A DNA stretch of 15,228 nucleotides from CBDCHC01 sp965217075 (GTDB lineage: Bacteria > Pseudomonadota > Gammaproteobacteria > PS1 > Pseudothioglobaceae), in NCBI GenBank assembly GCA_965217075.1, contig CBDCHC010000006.1, positions 1 through 15,228 of the forward strand. Reading direction: 5' to 3'. The position numbers and the translations under genes are program-made. Under the pieces are notes generated by a model. It had not been told where the DNA came from. It made no database searches and was given only the letters and a program-made list of their open reading frames with translations. This document shows, piece after piece, positions 1 through 7,707 of the stretch (the first letter of the stretch is position 1; the number at the start of each line of letters is the position of its first letter).

Positions 1-230
1 CGATATCAGCTATTAAGGCTAAAAAAATTATTGCTAAAAATTTTAGTTACAATAAAATATCTATTATAGAAAATAAAATTAAAATTTATATTAGTAAACA
101 GTCGTTTGCAAAAATTATAGACTCTTTACAGCAATTGAAAAAAAACTATGGTATTAGTGTAACTACGGCTACTATTAATAAGGTTGCAGAGGGCGTAGTT
201 AATGCGCAATTAATATTTAGCTTGCCATGA
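1..230 (+). CDS. gspM: Type II secretion protein GspM, C-terminal part (5' end outside window)
   Basis: This is an open frame entering from the left edge (first full codon at 3) and ending with TGA at 228-230; about 75 residues are visible. The visible part fits the periplasmic ferredoxin-like domain of GspM/EpsM: a stretch with SKQSFAKIIDSLQQL, then a GISV strand, and a closing strand near VVNAQLIFSLP. GspM is an inner-membrane protein of the type II secretion assembly platform that works with GspL and GspF. The N-terminal membrane anchor would lie upstream. Its stop overlaps the gspN start by the ATGA arrangement, implying translational coupling. The family is weakly conserved in sequence, so the call leans on the shape of the C-terminus and on the gspN neighbour. 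Confidence 0.6.
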   Translation, partial: ISAIKAKKIIAKNFSYNKISIIENKIKIYISKQSFAKIIDSLQQLKKNYGISVTTATINKVAEGVVNAQLIFSLP

Positions 231-910
231 AAAAAAAAATTTTTATTTTTATTTTATTTTTATTATTTTTTATAATAATTAAAGCACCAAGTTCTGTGTT
301 GAATAAATATTATCCTCATGTAGTTTTTAGCGGTAAGATGATAAATGGTACAGCGCTACATAACAAAATTGGTACTATAAAATGGCGACTTAAATTTATT
401 TACTTATTAGCGGGTAAGGTAGTTTTGGTAACTAGTATTATTAAAGATGATAATAAAATAAACACTACATTTAGCATAAATTTATTAGGAAACATAGAGT
501 TGACAAAAACTAATGGCATAGTTGACAGTAATTATTTGCAACAATTTATTACTAATATGCCAAAGATTATGTTAACTAAATTTAGAATAAATAAATTAAA
601 TATTGATGTAAATAATAAAAAATTAACAACATTAATTGATATTGTAAACTTAAATATATTAGGTGAGGATTTAGGTTCATATAAGTTGCAAGCAGTAGTT
701 GCTAATCATAAAATAATAGCAAATATTAAAGATGATAAAAATGCAAAATTAACCGTAATAGCGAACGCTAAATCTATTGATAATGTATTATTTATTACTG
801 GTAATATTGACGGTAAAGATAAAAATAGTAGAGAGCTCTTAAGAAGTATTGGTATTAGTAATATTATTAATGTTCAATTAAATATTAGCAAATATAATAA
901 ATTATTCTAA
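227..910 (+). CDS. gspN: Type II secretion system protein GspN
   Basis: The product has 227 residues, close to the usual 230-250 for GspN. It begins with a lysine-rich tip and one hydrophobic segment (about residues 4-19, almost only I/L/F), an uncleaved inner-membrane anchor or signal. The rest is a beta-rich periplasmic region. GspN-like marks are APSSVL right after the membrane segment, a KIGTIKWRLK strand near residues 47-56, LGEDLGSYKLQAVV near 145, and a closing LLRSIGI segment near 205. GspN is an accessory part of type II secretion found only in some systems; its exact role is poorly defined. ATG at 227 overlaps the gspM stop. The start codon is followed at once by ten A's (230-239), a potential slippage site, but the frame is intact. 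The gene ends 6 nt from the convergent glmM. Confidence 0.6.
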   Translation: MKKKIFIFILFLLFFIIIKAPSSVLNKYYPHVVFSGKMINGTALHNKIGTIKWRLKFIYLLAGKVVLVTSIIKDDNKINTTFSINLLGNIELTKTNGIVDSNYLQQFITNMPKIMLTKFRINKLNIDVNNKKLTTLIDIVNLNILGEDLGSYKLQAVVANHKIIANIKDDKNAKLTVIANAKSIDNVLFITGNIDGKDKNSRELLRSIGISNIINVQLNISKYNKLF

Positions 911-916
911 GTTTAA

Positions 917-2254
917 TTAATTGATATTTTTTACAATCTCTGCTAATTTTTTTGCATAATTAGTAGCAATATTTAAATCTTTTGCCTCTACCATAACTCT
1001 TACCAAAAAAGCTTCTGTACCTGATTTTCTGATTAATACTCTGCCATTTGGTGTTATTTTTTTCTCAATAAGCAGCACAGTGTTTTGTAGTTTTTTATTA
1101 TTTAAATCAATATTCTTAGTTAAATAAATATTCTCCAGTACTTGATGGTGCTTAGCAGCATCTTGTTTTATAGTATATAAATCATTATCTTTTATAATCA
1201 TTGCCATTAGTACTTGCAGTGCAGCTATAATGGCATCACCAGAAGTAGAATGATTTAAACACACAATATGGCCAGAATTTTCACCACCTAATATAGCCTG
1301 ATTATCTTGCATTTTTTCAATAACAAATCTATCTCCAACTTGAGCTTCTATAAAATTTATACCTAATTTGGCTAAAGAGTTACGTACACCAAGATTAGTC
1401 ATTTGAGTACCAATTACTATATTATTAGTTAGTTTGTTATGTTGTTTATAATGTTTGGCAATTATAAATAATAATTCATCGCCATCAACTTTAGCACCAG
1501 TATGATCAATCATAATCAGCCTATCACCATCACCATCAAAAGCAATACCAACATCGGCTTCAGCGGCAATAACTTTTTGCTGCAAACCCTTGACATTAGT
1601 AGAGCCGCAATTATCGTTAATATTCAAACCATTTGGAGTATTGTTGATAATAATTGCATTTGCTCCTAATTCACTAAATACACTATTAGCTATATGATAA
1701 GTAGCACCATTAGCAGTATCTATAATTAATTTTAGCTGTTGTAAATTAATATTTCTATCAAAAGTTGATTTACAAAATTCAATATATCTACCTATAGCTT
1801 GAGCATATCTTTTTGCCTTACCAATATTAGCACTATCTACACTTACTATTTTATTGTGTAATTTTTCCTCTATTTGTTGTTGTTCATTATTACTTAATTT
1901 AAAGCCATCATTTGAAAAAAATTTAACCCCATTGTCGCTAAATTTATTATGTGATGCACTAATAATCACGCCACTACTAGCGCCGTATGTTCTAGTTAAA
2001 TATGCAATTGCTGGTGTTGGCATCGGACCTAATAAGCCAACATCAACTCCACTTGATAAAAAACCAGCTTCTAAAGCTGACTCAAACATATAACCAGAGA
2101 TTCTAGTGTCCTTGCCAATAATAACGCTAGGGTTGTTATATTTTTTATATAAAACAGAGCCAACTGCCCAGCCTAATTTTAAAAAAAAATCAGCTGTAAT
2201 AGGATAAGTACCGACTTTACCACGAATACCATCAGTACCAAAAAAATCAGACAT
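917..2254 (-). CDS. glmM: Phosphoglucosamine mutase GlmM
   Basis: GlmM converts glucosamine-6-phosphate to glucosamine-1-phosphate in the cytoplasm, feeding UDP-GlcNAc for peptidoglycan and LPS. The protein has 445 residues, the normal family length. It starts MSDFFGTDGIRG, as is standard. The active-site motif SASHN is at 99-103, with the phosphorylated serine expected at Ser101. The metal loop DGDGDR is at 240-245, and the sugar-binding GGENSGH at 323-329. The C-terminal phosphate loop reads RKSGTEAFLVRVMVE; E. coli has RKSGTEPLIRVMVE, so the proline is replaced by alanine and one extra residue is present. The start overlaps the folP stop by 8 nt. It is the last gene of the ftsH-folP-glmM operon; secG, its usual downstream neighbour in E. 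coli, is absent here. Confidence 0.96.
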   Translation of the reverse strand: MSDFFGTDGIRGKVGTYPITADFFLKLGWAVGSVLYKKYNNPSVIIGKDTRISGYMFESALEAGFLSSGVDVGLLGPMPTPAIAYLTRTYGASSGVIISASHNKFSDNGVKFFSNDGFKLSNNEQQQIEEKLHNKIVSVDSANIGKAKRYAQAIGRYIEFCKSTFDRNINLQQLKLIIDTANGATYHIANSVFSELGANAIIINNTPNGLNINDNCGSTNVKGLQQKVIAAEADVGIAFDGDGDRLIMIDHTGAKVDGDELLFIIAKHYKQHNKLTNNIVIGTQMTNLGVRNSLAKLGINFIEAQVGDRFVIEKMQDNQAILGGENSGHIVCLNHSTSGDAIIAALQVLMAMIIKDNDLYTIKQDAAKHHQVLENIYLTKNIDLNNKKLQNTVLLIEKKITPNGRVLIRKSGTEAFLVRVMVEAKDLNIATNYAKKLAEIVKNIN

Positions 2255-3026
2255 ATATTTTATTTATTATTTTTAGCATATCTGTAGTTGCTTGAACATC
2301 ATGAGTGCGAATAATATTGGCCCCATTATCAATAGCAATTTTATTAGCAATAGTGCTAGCAATTATCCTATCATTTACATCCCTACCACCAAGTATTTTA
2401 TCAAACATAGATTTGCGTGATAAAGAAACTAATATTTTTAAGCCAAATTCTTTAAAGGCAGATAGGTTACGCAAGATAGTTAAGTTATGTTCAAGAGTTT
2501 TACCAAAACCAAAACCAGGATCTATAATTAAATGCTTTTCATTTATACCAGCTTTAATGCAATTGTTTATTCTTTTACTAAAAAAATCTTTAATATCATC
2601 AATAATATTATTGTAAGTAGGTTTATTTTGCATGGTCTGTGGATTGTTTTGCATATGCATTAAACAAATATCTGCCTTATTGTCACTACATATTTCCATT
2701 GCACCTTTTTTTCTTAGAGCAAAAATATCATTAATAATATCCACTCCATTTTCCAGTGCTTGCACCATTACTTTAGGCTTATAAGTATCAATAGAAATTT
2801 TAGTATTTTTTTTAATTTTATTTAAAATTTTAATAACTGGAATAACTCTGTTTATTTCTTCCGTAGTATTAACATAATTAGCATTTGGCCTACTAGATTC
2901 TCCGCCTATATCAATAATATCAATATTAGTATCAATTAATTTTTGAGCATAATTAACAGCTTTATCAGTGTCTAAATATTTACCACCATCAGCAAAAGAA
3001 TCTGGGGTTGTATTGATTATGGCCAT
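2247..3026 (-). CDS. folP: Dihydropteroate synthase FolP
   Basis: FolP condenses 6-hydroxymethyl-dihydropterin pyrophosphate with p-aminobenzoate, the sulfonamide-sensitive step of folate synthesis. With the ATG at 3026 the protein has 259 residues. It shows NTTPDSFADGG (5-15), IGGESSRP (40-47), a pterin-binding Asp80 in SIDTYKP, Asn99-Asp100 in INDIF, DPGFGFGK (169-176), SRKSM (203-207) and RTHDV (240-244). The start is uncertain. The frame stays open upstream to a GTG at 3104 (285 residues), but that would overlap ftsH by 68 nt. ATG 3026 lies 10 nt after the ftsH stop and corresponds to an internal Met of E. coli FolP, so the protein would lack most of the usual first strand. A TTG at 3032 is another option. 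None has a clear ribosome-binding site. Confidence 0.93.
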   Translation of the reverse strand: MAIINTTPDSFADGGKYLDTDKAVNYAQKLIDTNIDIIDIGGESSRPNANYVNTTEEINRVIPVIKILNKIKKNTKISIDTYKPKVMVQALENGVDIINDIFALRKKGAMEICSDNKADICLMHMQNNPQTMQNKPTYNNIIDDIKDFFSKRINNCIKAGINEKHLIIDPGFGFGKTLEHNLTILRNLSAFKEFGLKILVSLSRKSMFDKILGGRDVNDRIIASTIANKIAIDNGANIIRTHDVQATTDMLKIINKIYV

Positions 3027-3036
3027 AATCAATATT

Positions 3037-4950
3037 TTATGTAAATTTTTTGATTCTTCTACCACTTTTTTTATCTTTAAACTCTTGTTGTTTTTTTTCT
3101 GCACCTAAGCCTATTTCTTCAGATACTTCGTCAGAGTCAATAATTTGAGAAGATTTCCCTGCATCTTTTTTTGCCATTAAATTATCAATTTGGGATTCGT
3201 CAATAGTTTCAAATTCCATTAATGCATCTTTCATTGTCTCTAGTATATCGCGATTTGCTATTAAAATTTTATATGCAGTTTGGTAATTTGTATTGATAAT
3301 TTCATAGATCTCTTGATCAACTTTTTGAAAAGTTTTATCTGACATTTGTTTATGTTTTGTTACTTGTTTGCCTAAAAAAACTTCCCCTTCTTCTTCGCTA
3401 TAAGATATAGGACCCATTGTCTGACTCATACCCCATTTTTTGACCATATTATGTGCTAATTCTGTAGCTCTTTCAATATCATTACCAGCACCAGTAGTAA
3501 TAGCGTCTTTGCCGTAGATAATTTCTTCAGCGATACGACCACCAAATAGTGATGCAATTTGTGAATTTAATTTTTCTTTAGACATAGAATAACTGTCTTT
3601 ATTTGGTAAAAACATAGTAACACCTAATGCTCTTCCTCTTGGAATAATACTAACTTTATATACTGGGTCATGTTTTGGCATTAATCTACCAACTATAGCA
3701 TGCCCTGCTTCGTGATATGCAGTTAATTCTTTTTCATTTTTATCCATAACTAGTGATTTTCTTTCACTACCCATCATAATTTTATCTTTAGCTTGTTCTA
3801 ATTCTTGCATGCCAACTATTTTTTTATCTTTAATTGCTGTAAGTAACGCCGCCTCATTAACAAGATTTGCTAAATCAGCACCAGAAAAACCTGGGGTACC
3901 ACGGGCTATATTTATTGGCTTAACATTTTTAGCTATTGGGATTTTTTTCATATGTATAGTAAGAATAGCTTCTCTGCCCTTTAAATCTGGTAAACCAACA
4001 TATACTTGTCTGTCAAATCTACCAGGACGAAGTAAAGCCGGGTCAAGTACATCTGGGCGATTAGTAGCTGCTATAACAATAACTCCTTCATTTCCTTCAA
4101 ATCCATCCATTTCTACTAACATCTGATTAAGGGTTTGCTCTCTTTCATCATGTCCTCCACCCATGCCTGCTCCACGCTGACGACCTACAGCATCTATCTC
4201 ATCAATAAAAATAATGCAAGGGGAGTTTTTTTTTGCTTGTTCAAACATATTACGTACACGTGAGGCGCCAACACCTACAAACATTTCAACAAAATCTGAA
4301 CCAGAGATAAAGAAAAATGGTACATTTGCTTCACCAGCTATTGCTTTTGCTAATAGAGTTTTACCAGTGCCAGGCGGACCAATCAATAAAATGCCTTTAG
4401 GAATTTTCCCACCTATAGAGCTAAATTTAGTTGGATTAGATAAAAAATGCACTAATTCTACCACATCTTCTTTAGCTTCTTCAACTCCAGCTACATCTTT
4501 AAAGGTAGTTTTTAATTTATCTTTAGTGATAAGTTTAGCTTTTGATTTAGCAAAACTCATAGGGTTGCCAGCCCCCATGCCTGTAGCACCACGCATTGAA
4601 TAGATAATAATACCGATTAATAATAACATAGGTGCAATAGATATAATTAGTTGACGTAAAAAACCATTTTTTTGCGGTGGTTTAGAATTAACAGATACGC
4701 CATTATCAAGTAAATCACCCATTAAACCTAAATCGCCAGGATTATAGGTGTTAAACTTCGTGCCACCACTGGTCATACCAGAAATAGTACTGCCTTCTAT
4801 ATCAACGCTAGATATTCTACCTAATTTGATATTATTAATAAATTCTGAGTAACTAATTTCATTTTTATCGGTATCATCAAAATTAAATTTATTGATAACA
4901 GTAAATAGTGTAATGCCTAAAATCACCCAGATAAGTATGTTTTTTATCAT
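3037..4950 (-). CDS. ftsH: ATP-dependent zinc metalloprotease FtsH
   Basis: FtsH is a hexameric inner-membrane AAA+ protease that degrades misfolded membrane proteins and regulators; in E. coli it also sets LPS level through LpxC. From ATG 4950 the protein has 637 residues. Two membrane segments (about 3-19 and 98-118) flank a small periplasmic domain. The AAA module has Walker A GPPGTGKT (191-198), Walker B IIFIDE (246-251) and arginine fingers at about Arg308 and Arg311. The protease has HEAGH (413-417) and a third zinc ligand Asp491 in GAGNDIERAT. The start MIKNILIW aligns with E. coli MAKNLILW; an in-frame ATG at 4986 would add 12 hydrophobic residues and cannot be excluded, as neither start has a Shine-Dalgarno site. 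It heads the ftsH-folP-glmM operon. Confidence 0.97.
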   Translation of the reverse strand: MIKNILIWVILGITLFTVINKFNFDDTDKNEISYSEFINNIKLGRISSVDIEGSTISGMTSGGTKFNTYNPGDLGLMGDLLDNGVSVNSKPPQKNGFLRQLIISIAPMLLLIGIIIYSMRGATGMGAGNPMSFAKSKAKLITKDKLKTTFKDVAGVEEAKEDVVELVHFLSNPTKFSSIGGKIPKGILLIGPPGTGKTLLAKAIAGEANVPFFFISGSDFVEMFVGVGASRVRNMFEQAKKNSPCIIFIDEIDAVGRQRGAGMGGGHDEREQTLNQMLVEMDGFEGNEGVIVIAATNRPDVLDPALLRPGRFDRQVYVGLPDLKGREAILTIHMKKIPIAKNVKPINIARGTPGFSGADLANLVNEAALLTAIKDKKIVGMQELEQAKDKIMMGSERKSLVMDKNEKELTAYHEAGHAIVGRLMPKHDPVYKVSIIPRGRALGVTMFLPNKDSYSMSKEKLNSQIASLFGGRIAEEIIYGKDAITTGAGNDIERATELAHNMVKKWGMSQTMGPISYSEEEGEVFLGKQVTKHKQMSDKTFQKVDQEIYEIINTNYQTAYKILIANRDILETMKDALMEFETIDESQIDNLMAKKDAGKSSQIIDSDEVSEEIGLGAEKKQQEFKDKKSGRRIKKFT

Positions 4951-5037
4951 CGATAATGTAGTAAAAAAAATGATAGATAATACCATATTTAATTAGAATT
5001 TTTATATTAAAATGTCTTTTTATTGTAGTTATTTATT
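4951..5037. promoter_or_regulatory. Divergent promoter region between ftsH and lptE
   Basis: This 87-nt gap separates the start codons of two divergent genes, so it must hold promoters for both the ftsH operon (-) and the lptE operon (+), unless a promoter lies inside a gene. It is almost pure A/T with several -10-like hexamers on both strands (for example around 5000-5015), too many to choose one. No Shine-Dalgarno sequence precedes either start. If ftsH begins at 4986 the gap shrinks to 51 nt. Confidence 0.4.
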
Positions 5038-5460
5038 ATGTTATTTGTTATAAAAACACTTATTGTAGTTTTTTTTGCTACTATTTATTCTTGTGGATTT
5101 CATTTTCCTTATGAAAAATCTGAGATTAATGTGGAAATTACAGGAGATTATAGAAACAGTGATTTTGTTAGTGAACTAAGTGAAAAGTTAAACCAAACTT
5201 TAGTTTATAAATTTAGAGTTAATATTAATAAAATTGAGAATAAATTATACACTTTATTAAACAATGATACTTTAGAGTTAGCAGTTGATATTAGTGTTTT
5301 TAAGGGCAGTAAATTATTACTTCAACGCAATTTTATTGGTAGAAAATATTTAGCAAATAATATTAATAATAATGTGTTATTATTGCAAAAACAGGATAGC
5401 TACCAACAAATGAGACAAGAAATAATAACAAAATTAGTTAGAATTTTAAAAAAATTATAA
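5038..5460 (+). CDS. lptE: LPS-assembly lipoprotein LptE
   Basis: LptE is the outer-membrane lipoprotein that plugs the LptD barrel and helps insert lipopolysaccharide in the outer leaflet. The product has 140 residues, short beside E. coli LptE (193). It has a lipoprotein signal peptide: Lys6, a hydrophobic core 7-16, and a lipobox ending at Cys19 (IYSC), followed by GFHF, matching the CGFHLRG start of mature LptE. The rest alternates strands and helices and closes with an amphipathic helix (QQMRQEIITKLVRILKKL), the typical LptE ending. It sits directly before holA, the conserved order in gammaproteobacteria, but leuS, its usual upstream neighbour, is missing. The sequence is too diverged to call from similarity alone; lipobox plus context decide it. 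No Shine-Dalgarno site is seen. Confidence 0.85.
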   Translation: MLFVIKTLIVVFFATIYSCGFHFPYEKSEINVEITGDYRNSDFVSELSEKLNQTLVYKFRVNINKIENKLYTLLNNDTLELAVDISVFKGSKLLLQRNFIGRKYLANNINNNVLLLQKQDSYQQMRQEIITKLVRILKKL

Positions 5461-5469
5461 TAAATATAA

Positions 5470-6474
5470 ATGCAAATTAATTCTGAGCAGCTTATAACAC
5501 AACTTGATAATTTTTATAAGTTGTATTTTATATATGGTGATGAAGTATTGCTTGTTAATCAAACTTTAGATATTATTTATGCTAAATTAGCAATAGATGG
5601 CTTTAATAATAAATTAAATTTTCATATAGATATTAGGTTTAATTTTATTAAATTAAATGATGAATTAGTGGCAAATGATTTATTTGCTAATAAAAAAATC
5701 CTGCATTTAAGGTTAGATAGCTTAAATTATAAGATTACAAATGCTATTATTAATCTTATAGCTAATATAAAAAACAATGTAATTATTATTATTTCTACAG
5801 GAAAATTAACTTCAGTACAACAAAAAAGTAAATGGTTGAGTCATATTAATCAAGATGGTTTAATTATAAAACATGTAAAAATTTACCCACAAAATATGAA
5901 AAATTGGGTAACAAGGCAAATGAAAAAGATAGGTCTTAAAGATAATAATGAAATAGCAGAAATAGTAGCAAATTTTAATCAAGCTAATTTATTAGGTGCT
6001 AATAATGAGTTACAAAAATTATATTTTTCTTTTAAAGACAGTAATATTGATATTGAAAAATATAATATACAAATTAAACAACAGTCTATATATGATATTT
6101 ATAATTTGATAGATAGTGCTTTAAAGGCTGATATTACCTCAGTTATTAATATTTATCATAATATGAATATAGATCTTAACTATTTAGTTAATAGTTTATA
6201 TATACAAATTAAACAATTAATAGCTATCAGTTTAAAATTAAAAAAACAAAAAACTTTAGCAGTGGCTATGCAAGAATGTTATGTTTGGCAAAATAAAACT
6301 ACCATGATTAGTCAAACAATTAAACGACATTCTTATACACATTTACAAAAGTTGTTATTATTGTTAGGTAAAATAGACAGGAGTATTAAGGGCAGAGATA
6401 GCATTGATGCACATGATTTTTTATTAAAACTTTTATTATTATTAGCAGGAAAAAATAATGGACTTAATTACTAA
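5470..6474 (+). CDS. holA: DNA polymerase III subunit delta HolA
   Basis: HolA is the clamp-loader subunit that opens the beta sliding clamp. The protein has 334 residues (E. coli 343). The N-terminal domain begins with YFIYGDEVLLVNQTLD (residues 19-34), the degenerate P-loop region typical of delta. It continues with a strand VIIIISTGKL near 110 and KNWVTRQMKKIGL near 145-157, the HolA pattern. The C-terminal third is helical (collar domain), with the recurring IYDIYNLIDSALKAD segment near 206. Local composition is very Ile/Lys/Asn-rich because of base bias. It lies 9 nt after lptE and overlaps the proA start by 17 nt, so the lptE-holA-proA-acnB run is probably co-transcribed. Confidence 0.92.
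   Translation: MQINSEQLITQLDNFYKLYFIYGDEVLLVNQTLDIIYAKLAIDGFNNKLNFHIDIRFNFIKLNDELVANDLFANKKILHLRLDSLNYKITNAIINLIANIKNNVIIIISTGKLTSVQQKSKWLSHINQDGLIIKHVKIYPQNMKNWVTRQMKKIGLKDNNEIAEIVANFNQANLLGANNELQKLYFSFKDSNIDIEKYNIQIKQQSIYDIYNLIDSALKADITSVINIYHNMNIDLNYLVNSLYIQIKQLIAISLKLKKQKTLAVAMQECYVWQNKTTMISQTIKRHSYTHLQKLLLLLGKIDRSIKGRDSIDAHDFLLKLLLLLAGKNNGLNY
6447..6450 (+). promoter_or_regulatory. Ribosome-binding site of proA
   Basis: AGGA stands 7 nt before the ATG at 6458, inside the 3' end of holA. It is one of few recognisable Shine-Dalgarno sequences in the window and supports the overlapping proA start. Confidence 0.6.
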
Positions 6475-7705
6475 ATTAGGCAAACAAGCGTTAATAGCTA
6501 AGAAAAATATGTGTTTATATAGCTCTAAGCAAAAAAATCAAGTATTGATAAATATAATTAATAATCTAAATAGTAATATAACATCAATTCTAACTGCTAA
6601 TAAAAAAGACCTACAGAATGGTGAAAAAAATAATTTAAGCGATGCTTTGCTTGATAGGCTTATGTTAAACAATGATAGAATAAATGGCATGATAGTAAGT
6701 CTTGAGCAAATTATAGCTTTGCCAGATCCAGTTGGCGAGATAACTAATTTATCATACCAGCCAAGTGGTATTCAAGTAGGACAAATGAGAGTGCCTTTAG
6801 GAGTCCTTGGTATTATTTATGAGTCTAGACCAAATGTAACTATTGATGCGGCAGCATTATGTATTAAATCTGGTAATTGTGTGATTTTACGTGGAGGAAA
6901 AGAAGCTATTTATTCTAATATAGCGTTACATCAATGTATTGTATCTGCTTTAATAACAGCAAATGTAGCTGAAAATGCAGTACAATTACTTACAGATACT
7001 GATAGAAAATTAGTAACAGAACTTGTCGCTAGTAATTGGTTTATTGATGCTATAATTCCTCGTGGCGGCAAAGGATTAGTAGCTGCAATTGCAGATAGCG
7101 CTAAGGTGCCTGTAATTAAGCATTTACATGGAGTGTGCCATACTTATATTGATAAATATGCAGCTATTGATAAAGCTATAGCTGTAGCATTTAATGGCAA
7201 AACAAGACGTTATGGTGTATGCAATGCTACAGAAACTTTATTAGTACATAAAGATTGTGATATAAAAATCATGCCAAGATTAATACTTAAGTACATAGAA
7301 AAAGGTGTAGAATTACGTGGGTGTAGTGAGACAAAAAAATTATCAATTAAGATTAAACTTGCTACGGCAGATGATTGGGGTAAAGAATATTTAGCGCCTA
7401 TTTTAGCAATTAAAATAGTAAATAATTTTAAAGAGGCTGTCGACCACATTGATAAATATAGTTCTAGTCACACTGAAACTATTATTACTGAGAGTTATAC
7501 TAGAGCAAAAGATTTTTTAACTCAAGTTGATTCTTCCTCTGTGATGGTTAATGTTTCAACTGGTTTTGCTGATGGTTTTGAATATGGTCTTGGTGCTGAA
7601 ATTGGTATTTCGACTGATAAGTTTCATGTGCGTGGGCCTGTTGGCTTGCAAGGACTTACCTCACAAAAATTTATCGTTTTAGGCAATGGTCATATTAGAG
7701 ATTAA
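6458..7705 (+). CDS. proA: Gamma-glutamyl phosphate reductase ProA
   Basis: ProA reduces gamma-glutamyl phosphate to glutamate-5-semialdehyde with NADPH, the second step of proline synthesis from glutamate. The protein has 415 residues (E. coli 417). Markers are VPLGVLGIIYESRPNVTID (112-130), LRGGKEA (144-150), PRGGKGL (201-207), HLHGVCH (222-228) and the catalytic Cys255 in GVCNATETLL. The start is supported by an AGGA 7 nt upstream and by the normal N-terminus. Its partner kinase proB is not in the window. It overlaps holA by 17 nt and ends 2 nt before acnB, so it is embedded in an operon of unrelated functions. An intact ProA means proline synthesis is probably retained, if proB and proC are elsewhere. 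Confidence 0.96.
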   Translation: MDLITKLGKQALIAKKNMCLYSSKQKNQVLINIINNLNSNITSILTANKKDLQNGEKNNLSDALLDRLMLNNDRINGMIVSLEQIIALPDPVGEITNLSYQPSGIQVGQMRVPLGVLGIIYESRPNVTIDAAALCIKSGNCVILRGGKEAIYSNIALHQCIVSALITANVAENAVQLLTDTDRKLVTELVASNWFIDAIIPRGGKGLVAAIADSAKVPVIKHLHGVCHTYIDKYAAIDKAIAVAFNGKTRRYGVCNATETLLVHKDCDIKIMPRLILKYIEKGVELRGCSETKKLSIKIKLATADDWGKEYLAPILAIKIVNNFKEAVDHIDKYSSSHTETIITESYTRAKDFLTQVDSSSVMVNVSTGFADGFEYGLGAEIGISTDKFHVRGPVGLQGLTSQKFIVLGNGHIRD

Positions 7706-7707
7706 AC

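Noticed and set aside
905..930. Bidirectional terminator between gspN and glmM
   Set aside because: Only 6 nt separate the genes and no inverted repeat with a T-run is visible.
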